From Lachnospiraceae bacterium (GTDB taxonomy: Bacteria > Bacillota > Clostridia > Lachnospirales > Lachnospiraceae): DNA of 6,830 nt. How positions within the stretch are numbered: the stretch's first letter is position 1; each line of letters starts with the position of its first letter. Of this stretch, positions 1 through 5,081 are shown one piece after another. Location: the NCBI GenBank assembly GCA_900751785.1, contig CAADSM010000087.1, positions 1-6,830 of the forward strand. The letters are read 5' to 3'. The translations under genes were made by a program, and so were the position numbers. Below the pieces are notes generated by a model. It made no database searches. It saw only the letters and a list, made by a program, of their open reading frames with translations, and had not been told where the DNA came from.

Positions 1-22
1 AAGTTCCCCCCCCCCCCCCCCC
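1..22. other. Poly-C contig-end artefact
   Basis: Seventeen consecutive C residues (6-22) follow five unrelated bases at the very start of the window. Ordinary AT-rich intergenic sequence begins at 23. A homopolymer at the left end, matched by G and C runs at the right end, suggests that this is a whole short contig with low-quality ends. These bases should not be read as biology. Inference from sequence appearance only. Confidence 0.75.
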
Positions 23-43
23 GAATATGTAAAGAAAAAGTAC

Positions 44-72
44 TTGACAGCTATGCGCCTTTCGTGTATGAT
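44..72 (+). promoter_or_regulatory. Sigma-A promoter of ylxM-ffh
   Basis: A perfect -35 box TTGACA (44-49) is followed by a 17-bp spacer and a -10 box TATGAT (67-72), one mismatch from consensus. An A-rich stretch (31-39) upstream could act as an UP-like element. Transcription should start near 78-80. That lies at or within the ylxM ribosome binding site, so the leader would be only about ten bases. The TTG at 44 begins a longer open frame, but it is part of the -35 box and cannot be the start codon. Confidence 0.88.
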
Positions 73-88
73 ACCAAAGGTGACAACA

Positions 89-439
89 ATGAATGAAATT
101 TTAGAACAGGCATTATTATATGATTTCTACGGCGAGCTCCTCACTGCTCACCAGAAGGACATCTACGAACAGTTCGTACTCGACGACCTGTCGCTCAGTG
201 AGATCGCTGAGATGAAGGGCATCAGCCGCCAGGGCGTGCATGATCTTGTGAAGCGGTGCCAGAAGACACTCGAGGGATATGAATCAAAGCTGCATCTTGT
301 GGAGAAGTTCCTGTCCGTCAAGGAGAAGGTCGGCCAGATCGACAAGATCCTTGAAGAGTGTGAGAACGGGGAGAAGAAGCCCGAGGAGATCGTAAAGAGC
401 ATCCGCCAGATTTCGGATGCGATCATAGAGGAGTTGTAG
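89..439 (+). CDS. ylxM: YlxM/UPF0122 HTH protein, SRP-associated
   Basis: A 116-residue cytoplasmic protein of the YlxM (p13, UPF0122) family, which is encoded directly before ffh in Firmicutes and is reported to modulate the signal recognition particle in streptococci. Residues 34-58 form a helix-turn-helix resembling sigma-70 region 4 (SLSEIAEMKGISRQGVHDLV). The rest is charged helix, ending in a likely coiled coil (about 66-116). The start at 89 is chosen because AAAGGTG (76-82) sits 6 nt upstream and because the in-frame upstream extension to 44 runs through the promoter. The stop is one base before the ffh ATG, so the two genes are very probably translationally coupled. The molecular role in this organism is inferred from the family. 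Confidence 0.93.
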   Translation: MNEILEQALLYDFYGELLTAHQKDIYEQFVLDDLSLSEIAEMKGISRQGVHDLVKRCQKTLEGYESKLHLVEKFLSVKEKVGQIDKILEECENGEKKPEEIVKSIRQISDAIIEEL

Positions 440-440
440 A

Positions 441-1799
441 ATGGCATTTGACAGCTTAACAGAAAAACTTCAGAATGTATTCCGGAACCTGCGCAGCAAG
501 GGAAGGCTGACAGAGGACGACGTAAAGACGGCGCTGAAGGAAGTCCGGATGGCGCTCCTTGAGGCAGACGTTAATTTTAAGGTCGTGAAGAGTTTCATCA
601 AAGATGTGCAGGAGCGGGCGATCGGCCAGGACGTGATGAACGGACTCAATCCGGGACAGATGGTCATCAAGATCGTCAACGAAGAGCTCATAAAGCTTAT
701 GGGATCCGAGACGACAGAGATCAAGCTCCAGCCTGGCAGCGCCATAACGGTCATCATGATGGCGGGTCTCCAGGGCGCCGGTAAGACGACGACGACCGCG
801 AAGCTGGCCGGAAAGTTCAAAGTAAAAGGGAAGAAACCGCTGCTCGTTGCCTGCGACGTATATCGTCCCGCGGCGATCAAGCAGTTACAGATAAACGGAG
901 AGAAGCAGGGCGTGGAAGTGTTCTCCATGGGAGATAAGAACCGGCCTGCAGACATTGCAAGAGCTGCCGTGGAGCATGCGGCAAAGAATGGCCACAATAT
1001 CGTGATCCTCGATACAGCCGGACGGCTCCATATCGATGAGGACATGATGGCAGAGCTCCAGGAGATCAAGGAAGCCGTGACTGTGCACCAGACCATACTG
1101 GTCGTCGACGCGATGACCGGTCAGGATGCAGTCAATGTGGCGAGCACTTTCAATGAGAAAATAGGGATCGATGGTGTGATCGTCACAAAGCTGGACGGTG
1201 ACACAAGAGGCGGTGCGGCCCTCTCTATCAAGGCAGTGACCGGAAGGCCGATCCTCTACGCAGGTATGGGAGAGAAGCTCTCAGACCTGGAACAGTTCCA
1301 TCCGGACAGGATGGCGTCCCGGATCCTCGGGATGGGAGATGTCCTGACCCTGATCGAAAAAGCAGGGGCTGAGATGGATGAGGACAAGGCCAGGAAAATG
1401 GCTGACAAGATGAAGAAAGCCCAGTTTGATTTCGAGGATTATCTCGAGAGCATGGAGCAGATGCGCAAGATGGGCGGCCTCTCCAGCATCCTGAACATGA
1501 TGCCGGGCCTGGGCGGCCTTGGGGGCGGCAAGATGCCGGATCTTGACTCAGAAGAAAATGAGAAGAAGATGGCGAGGATGGAAGCCATGATCTACTCCAT
1601 GACTCCGGAAGAGAGACGCAACCCCGATCTTCTGAACCCGTCGAGGAAGCACCGGATCGCAAAGGGCGCAGGCGTTGATATCGCCGAAGTGAACCGCATG
1701 GTGAAGCAGTACAACGAGTCCAGGAAGATGATGAAGAAGCTTCCTGGGATGATGGGTGGAAAAGGTGGCAAAAAGGGCAGATTCAAGCTCCCTTTTTAA
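441..1799 (+). CDS. ffh: Signal recognition particle GTPase Ffh (SRP54)
   Basis: Ffh binds the 4.5S/scRNA and the signal sequences of nascent chains, and docks with FtsY to deliver ribosomes to the Sec translocon. The 452 residues match the usual length. The N domain is about 1-90. The G domain shows G1 GLQGAGKT (109-116), the DVYRPAA motif (139-145), G3 DTAGR (191-195), G4 TKLD (249-252) and GMGE (275-278). The methionine-rich M domain (about 327-440) has a finger loop near 352-364 and the RNA-binding helix-turn-helix with SRKHRIAKGAG (401-411). A Gly/Lys-rich tail ends the protein. The ribosome binding site AGAGGAG (427-433) lies inside the end of ylxM, 7 nt before the ATG. Start and product are secure. 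Confidence 0.98.
   Translation: MAFDSLTEKLQNVFRNLRSKGRLTEDDVKTALKEVRMALLEADVNFKVVKSFIKDVQERAIGQDVMNGLNPGQMVIKIVNEELIKLMGSETTEIKLQPGSAITVIMMAGLQGAGKTTTTAKLAGKFKVKGKKPLLVACDVYRPAAIKQLQINGEKQGVEVFSMGDKNRPADIARAAVEHAAKNGHNIVILDTAGRLHIDEDMMAELQEIKEAVTVHQTILVVDAMTGQDAVNVASTFNEKIGIDGVIVTKLDGDTRGGAALSIKAVTGRPILYAGMGEKLSDLEQFHPDRMASRILGMGDVLTLIEKAGAEMDEDKARKMADKMKKAQFDFEDYLESMEQMRKMGGLSSILNMMPGLGGLGGGKMPDLDSEENEKKMARMEAMIYSMTPEERRNPDLLNPSRKHRIAKGAGVDIAEVNRMVKQYNESRKMMKKLPGMMGGKGGKKGRFKLPF
1770..1797 (+). terminator. Candidate weak terminator across ffh stop
   Basis: AAAAAGGG (1770-1777) can pair with CCCTTTTT (1790-1797). AG/CT pairing inside, past a one-base bulge, extends the stem and leaves a 7-nt loop. 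The run of five T follows the GC part directly, as in an intrinsic terminator, but only about five GC-rich pairs precede it. The structure lies in the last ffh codons and reaches the stop. It could give partial termination before rpsP. Strength is unproven. Confidence 0.4.
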
Positions 1800-1841
1800 C
1801 ACATAGATCAAGCTGAGGACGGCAGCAGAAATAATGAACTC

Positions 1842-1860
1842 TCCATCACCGGCCGATGGA
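1842..1860 (+). other. Small stem-loop in rpsP leader
   Basis: TCCATC (1842-1847) is a perfect inverted repeat with GATGGA (1855-1860), enclosing a 7-nt loop that contains the self-complementary GGCC. No T-run follows, so it is not a terminator. It sits midway in the 102-base gap between ffh and rpsP. It might be a processing or regulatory element, or chance; no known r-protein leader is recognised. Confidence 0.3.
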
Positions 1861-1901
1861 ACAGACAAAAAAGAAGAAAATTTTAAACAGAGGTGAAAGA
1901 A

Positions 1902-2147
1902 ATGGCAGTAAAGATCAGATTAAGAAGAATGGGACAGAAGAAGGCTCCTTTTTATAGAATCGTAGTAGCTGATTCAAGGTCCCCGAGAGACGGAAGATTT
2001 ATCGAGGAGATCGGAACATATGATCCGAATCAGGACCCGAGCGTATTCAAGGTAGACGAGGAAGCCGCTAAGAGATGGCTCAACAACGGTGCGCAGCCGA
2101 CAGAGGTAGTAGGAAAAATCTTCAAGGCAGCAGGTATCGAGAAATAA
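1902..2147 (+). CDS. rpsP: 30S ribosomal protein S16
   Basis: S16 is a small rRNA-binding protein needed for assembly of the 30S body. The 81-residue product begins with the canonical [11 protein letters not shown] and carries [20 protein letters not shown] and IGTYDPNQ, diagnostic for the family. The start is placed at the ATG at 1902, with the ribosome binding site AGAGGTG at 1889-1895. An in-frame GTG at 1893 lies inside that site and is rejected. Arginine codons are mostly AGA and the gene reads more AT-rich than ffh or trmD, as expected for a highly expressed gene. No convincing promoter is seen in the upstream gap, so it is probably read from the ylxM promoter or from one not visible by eye. 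Confidence 0.98.
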   Translation: MAVKIRLRRMGQKKAPFYRIVVADSRSPRDGRFIEEIGTYDPNQDPSVFKVDEEAAKRWLNNGAQPTEVVGKIFKAAGIEK

Positions 2148-2171
2148 GCTATCTTCGCGGAGGTGCGGTAA

Positions 2172-2399
2172 ATGAAAGAGTTAGTAGAAGTTATCGCAAA
2201 AGCACTCGTAGACAACCCGGACGAAGTCTCTGTCAATGAGAAGAAGGAAGGAAGGACCACAGTGCTCGAGCTTCATGTCGCTGACGGCGATATGGGCAAA
2301 GTGATCGGAAAGCAGGGACGCATCGCAAAGGCGATCCGTTCCGTGGTGAAAGCGGCAGCGGCGAAGGAAGACAAGAGAGTCGTTGTTGATATCGTGTAA
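2172..2399 (+). CDS. khpA: KH-domain RNA-binding protein KhpA (YlqC)
   Basis: A 75-residue single KH domain. The RNA-contacting GXXG loop is GKQG at residues 46-49, inside GKVIGKQGRIAKAIR, and the C-terminal strand ends KRVVVDIV. Family knowledge: KhpA pairs with KhpB/Jag and binds many RNAs in Gram-positive bacteria, affecting cell elongation and division in streptococci. It lies 24 bases after rpsP with a strong ribosome binding site, GGAGGTG (2159-2165), 6 nt before the ATG, and so is cotranscribed with S16. In Bacillus a ylqD gene usually follows; here it is absent. Product secure; cellular role inferred. Confidence 0.94.
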   Translation: MKELVEVIAKALVDNPDEVSVNEKKEGRTTVLELHVADGDMGKVIGKQGRIAKAIRSVVKAAAAKEDKRVVVDIV

Positions 2400-2411
2400 C
2401 AGCGGATTAAG

Positions 2412-2453
2412 AAGAGGACAGCCTTCATGAACAGATGAAGAGCCTGCCCTTTT
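2412..2453 (+). terminator. Terminator-like stem between khpA and rimM
   Basis: An imperfect hairpin. The apical helix CTTCAT (2423-2428) / ATGAAG (2435-2440) has a GAACAG loop. It is extended downward by GC/GC, CA/TG and AAGAGG/CCCTTT-type pairing with two single-base bulges and one A-C mismatch. The 3' arm runs into CCCTTTTC. The 5' arm begins in an A-rich stretch. This resembles an intrinsic terminator or attenuator that would lower transcription from rpsP-khpA into rimM-trmD. The short T-tract (four T, then C) suggests partial rather than full termination. Confidence 0.6.
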
Positions 2454-2473
2454 CTATTTGGGAGGAAACAGCA

Positions 2474-2977
2474 ATGGAAGAGTTTCTTCAGGTCGGCGTG
2501 ATATCGTCCACCCACGGGATACGCGGTGAGGTCAAAGTATTTCCGACTACGGATGATGCCGCACGGTTTAAGAAATTAAAAAAGGTTTTCCTGGATACAG
2601 GAAAAGAGAGGCTTGAGCTTGAGATCCAGGCGGTCCGCTTTTTCAAGCAGTTCGTCATAGTCAAGTTCAAAGGGATCGACAATATCAATGAGATCGAGCG
2701 ATATAAAGGAAAGCGCCTTCTGGTGGACAGGGGGAACGCAGTTGCCCTTGAAGAGGACGAATACTATATCGCCGATCTGATCGGGATGGAAGTAGTCACG
2801 GAGGAAGGATATTTCGGCATCCTCAGAGATGTCATGGAGACCGGGGCGAATGAGGTTTATATCATAGACTCCGACAGCTATGGAGAGGTGCTCGTGCCGG
2901 CGATCCGGCAGTGCATCCTTGATGTGGATGTGGAGAACAAGAGGATGAAGATCCGTCTCATGGACGGACTGATCTGA
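2474..2977 (+). CDS. rimM: Ribosome maturation factor RimM
   Basis: RimM binds S19 and the 30S head and aids late 30S maturation and 16S rRNA processing. The 167-residue product has the N-terminal RimM barrel, opening [18 protein letters not shown] (5-22), and a C-terminal PRC-barrel domain (about 96-167) with [11 protein letters not shown] and [12 protein letters not shown]. Length is normal. The ATG at 2474 is chosen because GGGAGGA (2460-2466) lies 7 nt upstream and the conserved N-terminus begins at once. The in-frame ATG at 2435 falls in the terminator-like stem, has no ribosome binding site, and would add 13 unrelated residues. It is followed 25 bases later by trmD. Confidence 0.96.
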   Translation: MEEFLQVGVISSTHGIRGEVKVFPTTDDAARFKKLKKVFLDTGKERLELEIQAVRFFKQFVIVKFKGIDNINEIERYKGKRLLVDRGNAVALEEDEYYIADLIGMEVVTEEGYFGILRDVMETGANEVYIIDSDSYGEVLVPAIRQCILDVDVENKRMKIRLMDGLI

Positions 2978-3002
2978 CAGGCGCTGGAAGGAGAAGACAA
3001 GG

Positions 3003-3812
3003 ATGAATTTCCATATACTTACATTATTTCCGGAAATGGTCTTAAACGGCCTGAATACAAGCATTATCGGCCGGGCAGTGAACGCGGGGCTCTTGTCGAT
3101 CGAGGCAGTGAATATCCGGGACTATGCGTTCAACAAGCACCAGAGCGTGGATGATTATCCTTACGGCGGCGGCGCAGGCATGCTGATGCAGGCGGAACCT
3201 GTATATCTCGCCTACGAGGCGGTGGCGGAGAAGATCGCCCTGCGCGCGGCAGAGAGACGGCAGGAGGCACCGGAGGAAGCTGGCGCAGACACTGCCGCAG
3301 GAGCGGCTGTCCGCCCGAGGACTGTCTATCTCTCACCACAGGGCGCTGTGTTTGATCAGAAGATGGCGGAAGAGCTGGCGCAGGAGGAAGACCTGATCCT
3401 GCTGTGCGGCCACTATGAGGGGATCGATGAGCGCGTTCTGGAAGAGATCGTGACGGATTATGTCTCTATCGGAGACTATGTGCTCACGGGAGGCGAGCTC
3501 CCGGCCATGGTCATGGTAGATGCGATCTCCCGCATGGTGCCGGGAGTCCTGCACAATGACGTATCCGCGGAGTTCGAGTCATTTCAGGACAACCTTCTGG
3601 AATACCCGCAGTATTCCAGACCGGAGGAATGGCATGGCAAGAAAGTGCCGCCGGTGCTCCTGTCCGGACACCACGCCAACATAGAAAAATGGCGGAGGCA
3701 GCAGTCTATCCTCAGGACAAAGGAGAGAAGACCGGATCTCCTGGCGAAATGCGAGCTCACGCAGAAGGAGAAAGAGTGGCTTGAGGAAATTTCCGGTTAC
3801 TGTGAACAGTAA
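3003..3812 (+). CDS. trmD: tRNA (guanine-37-N1)-methyltransferase TrmD
   Basis: TrmD uses S-adenosylmethionine to make m1G37 next to the anticodon, preventing +1 frameshifts. Signatures: [10 protein letters not shown] (3-12), [13 protein letters not shown] (50-62), [13 protein letters not shown] (133-145) and the trefoil-knot region [20 protein letters not shown] (155-174), which binds the cofactor. D196 in [18 protein letters not shown] matches the proposed catalytic aspartate of the family. At 269 residues it is longer than the usual ~240-250. The excess is an Ala/Glu/Arg-rich stretch at about 78-104, before TVYLSPQG. The ribosome binding site AAGGAG (2988-2993) is 9 nt before the ATG. The last codons lie in a long hairpin. 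Confidence 0.97.
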   Translation: MNFHILTLFPEMVLNGLNTSIIGRAVNAGLLSIEAVNIRDYAFNKHQSVDDYPYGGGAGMLMQAEPVYLAYEAVAEKIALRAAERRQEAPEEAGADTAAGAAVRPRTVYLSPQGAVFDQKMAEELAQEEDLILLCGHYEGIDERVLEEIVTDYVSIGDYVLTGGELPAMVMVDAISRMVPGVLHNDVSAEFESFQDNLLEYPQYSRPEEWHGKKVPPVLLSGHHANIEKWRRQQSILRTKERRPDLLAKCELTQKEKEWLEEISGYCEQ

Positions 3813-3820
3813 CGATTTCC
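3785..3820 (+). other. Long two-part hairpin over the trmD stop
   Basis: The inner stem is a perfect 7-bp repeat, GTTACTG (3796-3802) / CAGTAAC (3807-3813), with a TGAA tetraloop. The outer stem is a perfect 6-bp repeat, GGAAAT (3785-3790) / ATTTCC (3815-3820). The two are separated by an asymmetric internal loop (TTCCG versus G). The trmD stop codon (3810-3812) is inside the 3' arm. Five T occur only 14 bases later (3835-3839), so this is not a standard terminator. It could protect the trmD mRNA 3' end, be a processing site, or compete with a weak stem that would use TTTCC (3816-3820) with GGAGA (3829-3833) just before the T-run. Confidence 0.55.
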
Positions 3821-3850
3821 AGGGAGCAGGAGAATTTTTCGGAATAGGTC

Positions 3851-3879
3851 TTGAAAACCACAAAGAAATATGGTAAACT
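3851..3879 (+). promoter_or_regulatory. Extended -10 promoter of rplS
   Basis: The -35 box TTGAAA (3851-3856) matches TTGACA at five of six positions. A 17-bp spacer follows, then the -10 hexamer TAAACT (3874-3879) preceded by the extended element TGG (3871-3873). The form TATGGTAAACT is common among Firmicutes housekeeping promoters. The predicted start is about 3885-3887, giving a leader of roughly 80 nt before rplS. This promoter would let L19 be made independently of trmD. Confidence 0.75.
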
Positions 3880-3884
3880 ACAAC

Positions 3885-3964
3885 AGTTGTGAAAAGAAGA
3901 GCGATGGTCCTCTGGCACGCGGGAATGTGTTAAGAACGTCAAATATTAAGGAGGTCACACAATA
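3885..3964 (+). promoter_or_regulatory. rplS leader, possible L19 autoregulatory element
   Basis: The leader following the rplS promoter has several mutually exclusive short pairings. AGAG (3898-3901) can pair with CTCT (3910-3913). CCTCT (3909-3913) can instead pair with the Shine-Dalgarno part GGAGG (3950-3954). GTGTT (3927-3931) can fold on AACGT (3935-3939) through an AAG loop, or TGTGT (3926-3930) can pair with ACACA (3957-3961), enclosing the ribosome binding site AAGGAGGT (3948-3955). Low-GC Gram-positive bacteria are known to carry an L19 leader element just upstream of rplS, so position and structure fit. Membership in that family is inferred, not tested. Confidence 0.5.
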
Positions 3965-4312
3965 ATGAATGAGATTATCAAGAAAATCGAAGCAGAGCAG
4001 TTAAAAGAGAACGCTCCGGAGTTCAACGTAGGCGATACTGTAAGAGTACACGCTAAGATCAAAGAGGGAAACCGTGAAAGAATCCAGGTTTTCGAGGGTA
4101 CTGTCCTTAAGAAACAGGGCGGCGGTGCGAGAGCTACTTTCACAGTAAGAAAGACATCTAACGGCATTGGTGTTGAGAAGACTTGGCCGATCCACTCTCC
4201 GCACGTTGAAAAGGTAGAGGTTGTCCGCAGAGGTAAAGTCAGAAGAGCGAAACTGAACTACTTAAGGAAACGCGTCGGTAAAGCTGCTAAGGTAAAAGAA
4301 TTAGTAAAATAG
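3965..4312 (+). CDS. rplS: 50S ribosomal protein L19
   Basis: L19 sits at the 30S-50S interface and contributes to intersubunit bridges. The 115-residue product is normal in length and shows [16 protein letters not shown] (20-35), [27 protein letters not shown] and the basic tail [14 protein letters not shown]. The ribosome binding site AAGGAGGT (3948-3955) is essentially perfect, 9 nt before the ATG. The gene has its own promoter and a strong terminator, so it can act as a single-gene unit. Codons such as CGT, GGT, GCT and AGA are favoured compared with the GC-rich neighbours lepB and trmD, as for rpsP, consistent with high expression. Confidence 0.98.
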   Translation: MNEIIKKIEAEQLKENAPEFNVGDTVRVHAKIKEGNRERIQVFEGTVLKKQGGGARATFTVRKTSNGIGVEKTWPIHSPHVEKVEVVRRGKVRRAKLNYLRKRVGKAAKVKELVK

Positions 4313-4320
4313 TAACCATG

Positions 4321-4357
4321 AGAGGGACAATTACAGATATGTATTTGTCCCTCTTTT
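4321..4357 (+). terminator. Intrinsic terminator of rplS
   Basis: A perfect 10-bp stem AGAGGGACAA (4321-4330) / TTGTCCCTCT (4345-4354) leads into TCTTTT. The 14-nt loop can fold further by TACA/TGTA pairing after one T-T mismatch, leaving a GATA tetraloop. It begins 8 bases after the rplS stop. There is no A-run on the upstream side, so it should work only on the + strand. It ends the ribosomal protein part of the locus. Confidence 0.92.
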
Positions 4358-4399
4358 GCTTATACGCAGAGGATTGCGGGAGCACTTCGGGGAGGGTAT

Positions 4400-5068
4400 A
4401 TGCAGGATTTGAATTTTCGCAAAAAACGAAGGACACCGGGGCAGAAACCCCGCAGACAGATGAAGGGAAAGAAGCTGAGATTTGACGACCGTCGGAAGAA
4501 GCTTTATTTTGAGAAGAAAAAGGGCAGAAAAAGGGCGGTCAGCATCCGCCGGGCGTTTCTCTTTTTGTTCCAGGCTGTCCTGGTGTGCGCGGCCGCTGTG
4601 CTGCTCGTCGTCTTTTTCGGCTATCGGGTGAGCAACGCGGGGGATTCTATGAGTCCCGCTCTGAAAAACGGGGACGTGGTGCTTGTAAACCGCCTGATCT
4701 ATCAGATCAAGGGTCCTGCCAGGGGGGATATCATCGTATTCCGTCCGGGCGGAAACGAGAACACACACTATTCGATCAAGCGTGTCGTGGGGCTTCCGGG
4801 AGAGACAGTGCAGATCATAGACGGAAGCGTCTACATAGACGGAGAAGAGGCCGAGAGAGATATTTACGCTGCAGACATCGAGTATGCCGGCACGGCAGAA
4901 GAGCCGGTTGAGCTGGGAGAAGATGAATACTTTGTGATCGGCGACAACACCGGTGTGAGCGATGACAGCCGGACTGAGGACGTCGGCAATGTCAGGCTCG
5001 AGGATATCTGCGGTAAAGCATGGTTTGTTGCAAATTTCGGCGAAGATTTTGGATTTATAAGAGATTAG
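4400..5068 (+). CDS. lepB: Type I signal peptidase, copy 1 (long basic N-terminus)
   Basis: A membrane serine protease (family S26) that removes signal peptides from exported proteins, using a Ser-Lys dyad on the outer face. Catalytic Ser is S83 in GDSMSPAL and the general base is K127 in SIKRVVGLPGE. The GDN(181-183)...S187-D-D-S-R191 box is intact, though Thr replaces the usual Arg after GDN. One membrane helix spans about 52-74. The 222 residues include a very basic cytoplasmic N-terminus: 24 of the first 51 residues are Lys or Arg, longer than in typical Bacillus-type enzymes of ~15-25. The start at 4400 has GGGGAGG (4389-4395) 4 nt upstream, a little close; M21 (4460) is a poorer alternative. 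It follows the rplS terminator, but no clear promoter was found. Confidence 0.94.
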   Translation: MQDLNFRKKRRTPGQKPRRQMKGKKLRFDDRRKKLYFEKKKGRKRAVSIRRAFLFLFQAVLVCAAAVLLVVFFGYRVSNAGDSMSPALKNGDVVLVNRLIYQIKGPARGDIIVFRPGGNENTHYSIKRVVGLPGETVQIIDGSVYIDGEEAERDIYAADIEYAGTAEEPVELGEDEYFVIGDNTGVSDDSRTEDVGNVRLEDICGKAWFVANFGEDFGFIRD

Positions 5069-5081
5069 CAGGAGGAGACAG

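Noticed and set aside
470..1096. Long antisense open frame of 208 codons opposite ffh
   Set aside because: It is the shadow of a conserved GTPase gene; its sequence shows no family features, and the + strand has full Ffh motifs with a good start.
1830..1835. AATAAT as a -10 box for a private rpsP promoter
   Set aside because: It matches five of six bases, but no -35-like hexamer lies 16-18 bases upstream. The TTAACA at 1796-1801 is 28 bases away, too far.
1834..1896. Possible 20-codon open frame ahead of rpsP (starts MNSPSPADG)
   Set aside because: No well-placed ribosome binding site, no recognisable protein, and it ends inside the rpsP Shine-Dalgarno. Could be a leader peptide, but nothing in the sequence supports it beyond chance.
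4345..4366. Promoter for lepB copy 1 using TTGTCC and TATACG
   Set aside because: The two hexamers are only 10 bases apart and the first lies in the terminator stem. No other pair with correct spacing is visible between 4313 and 4399.
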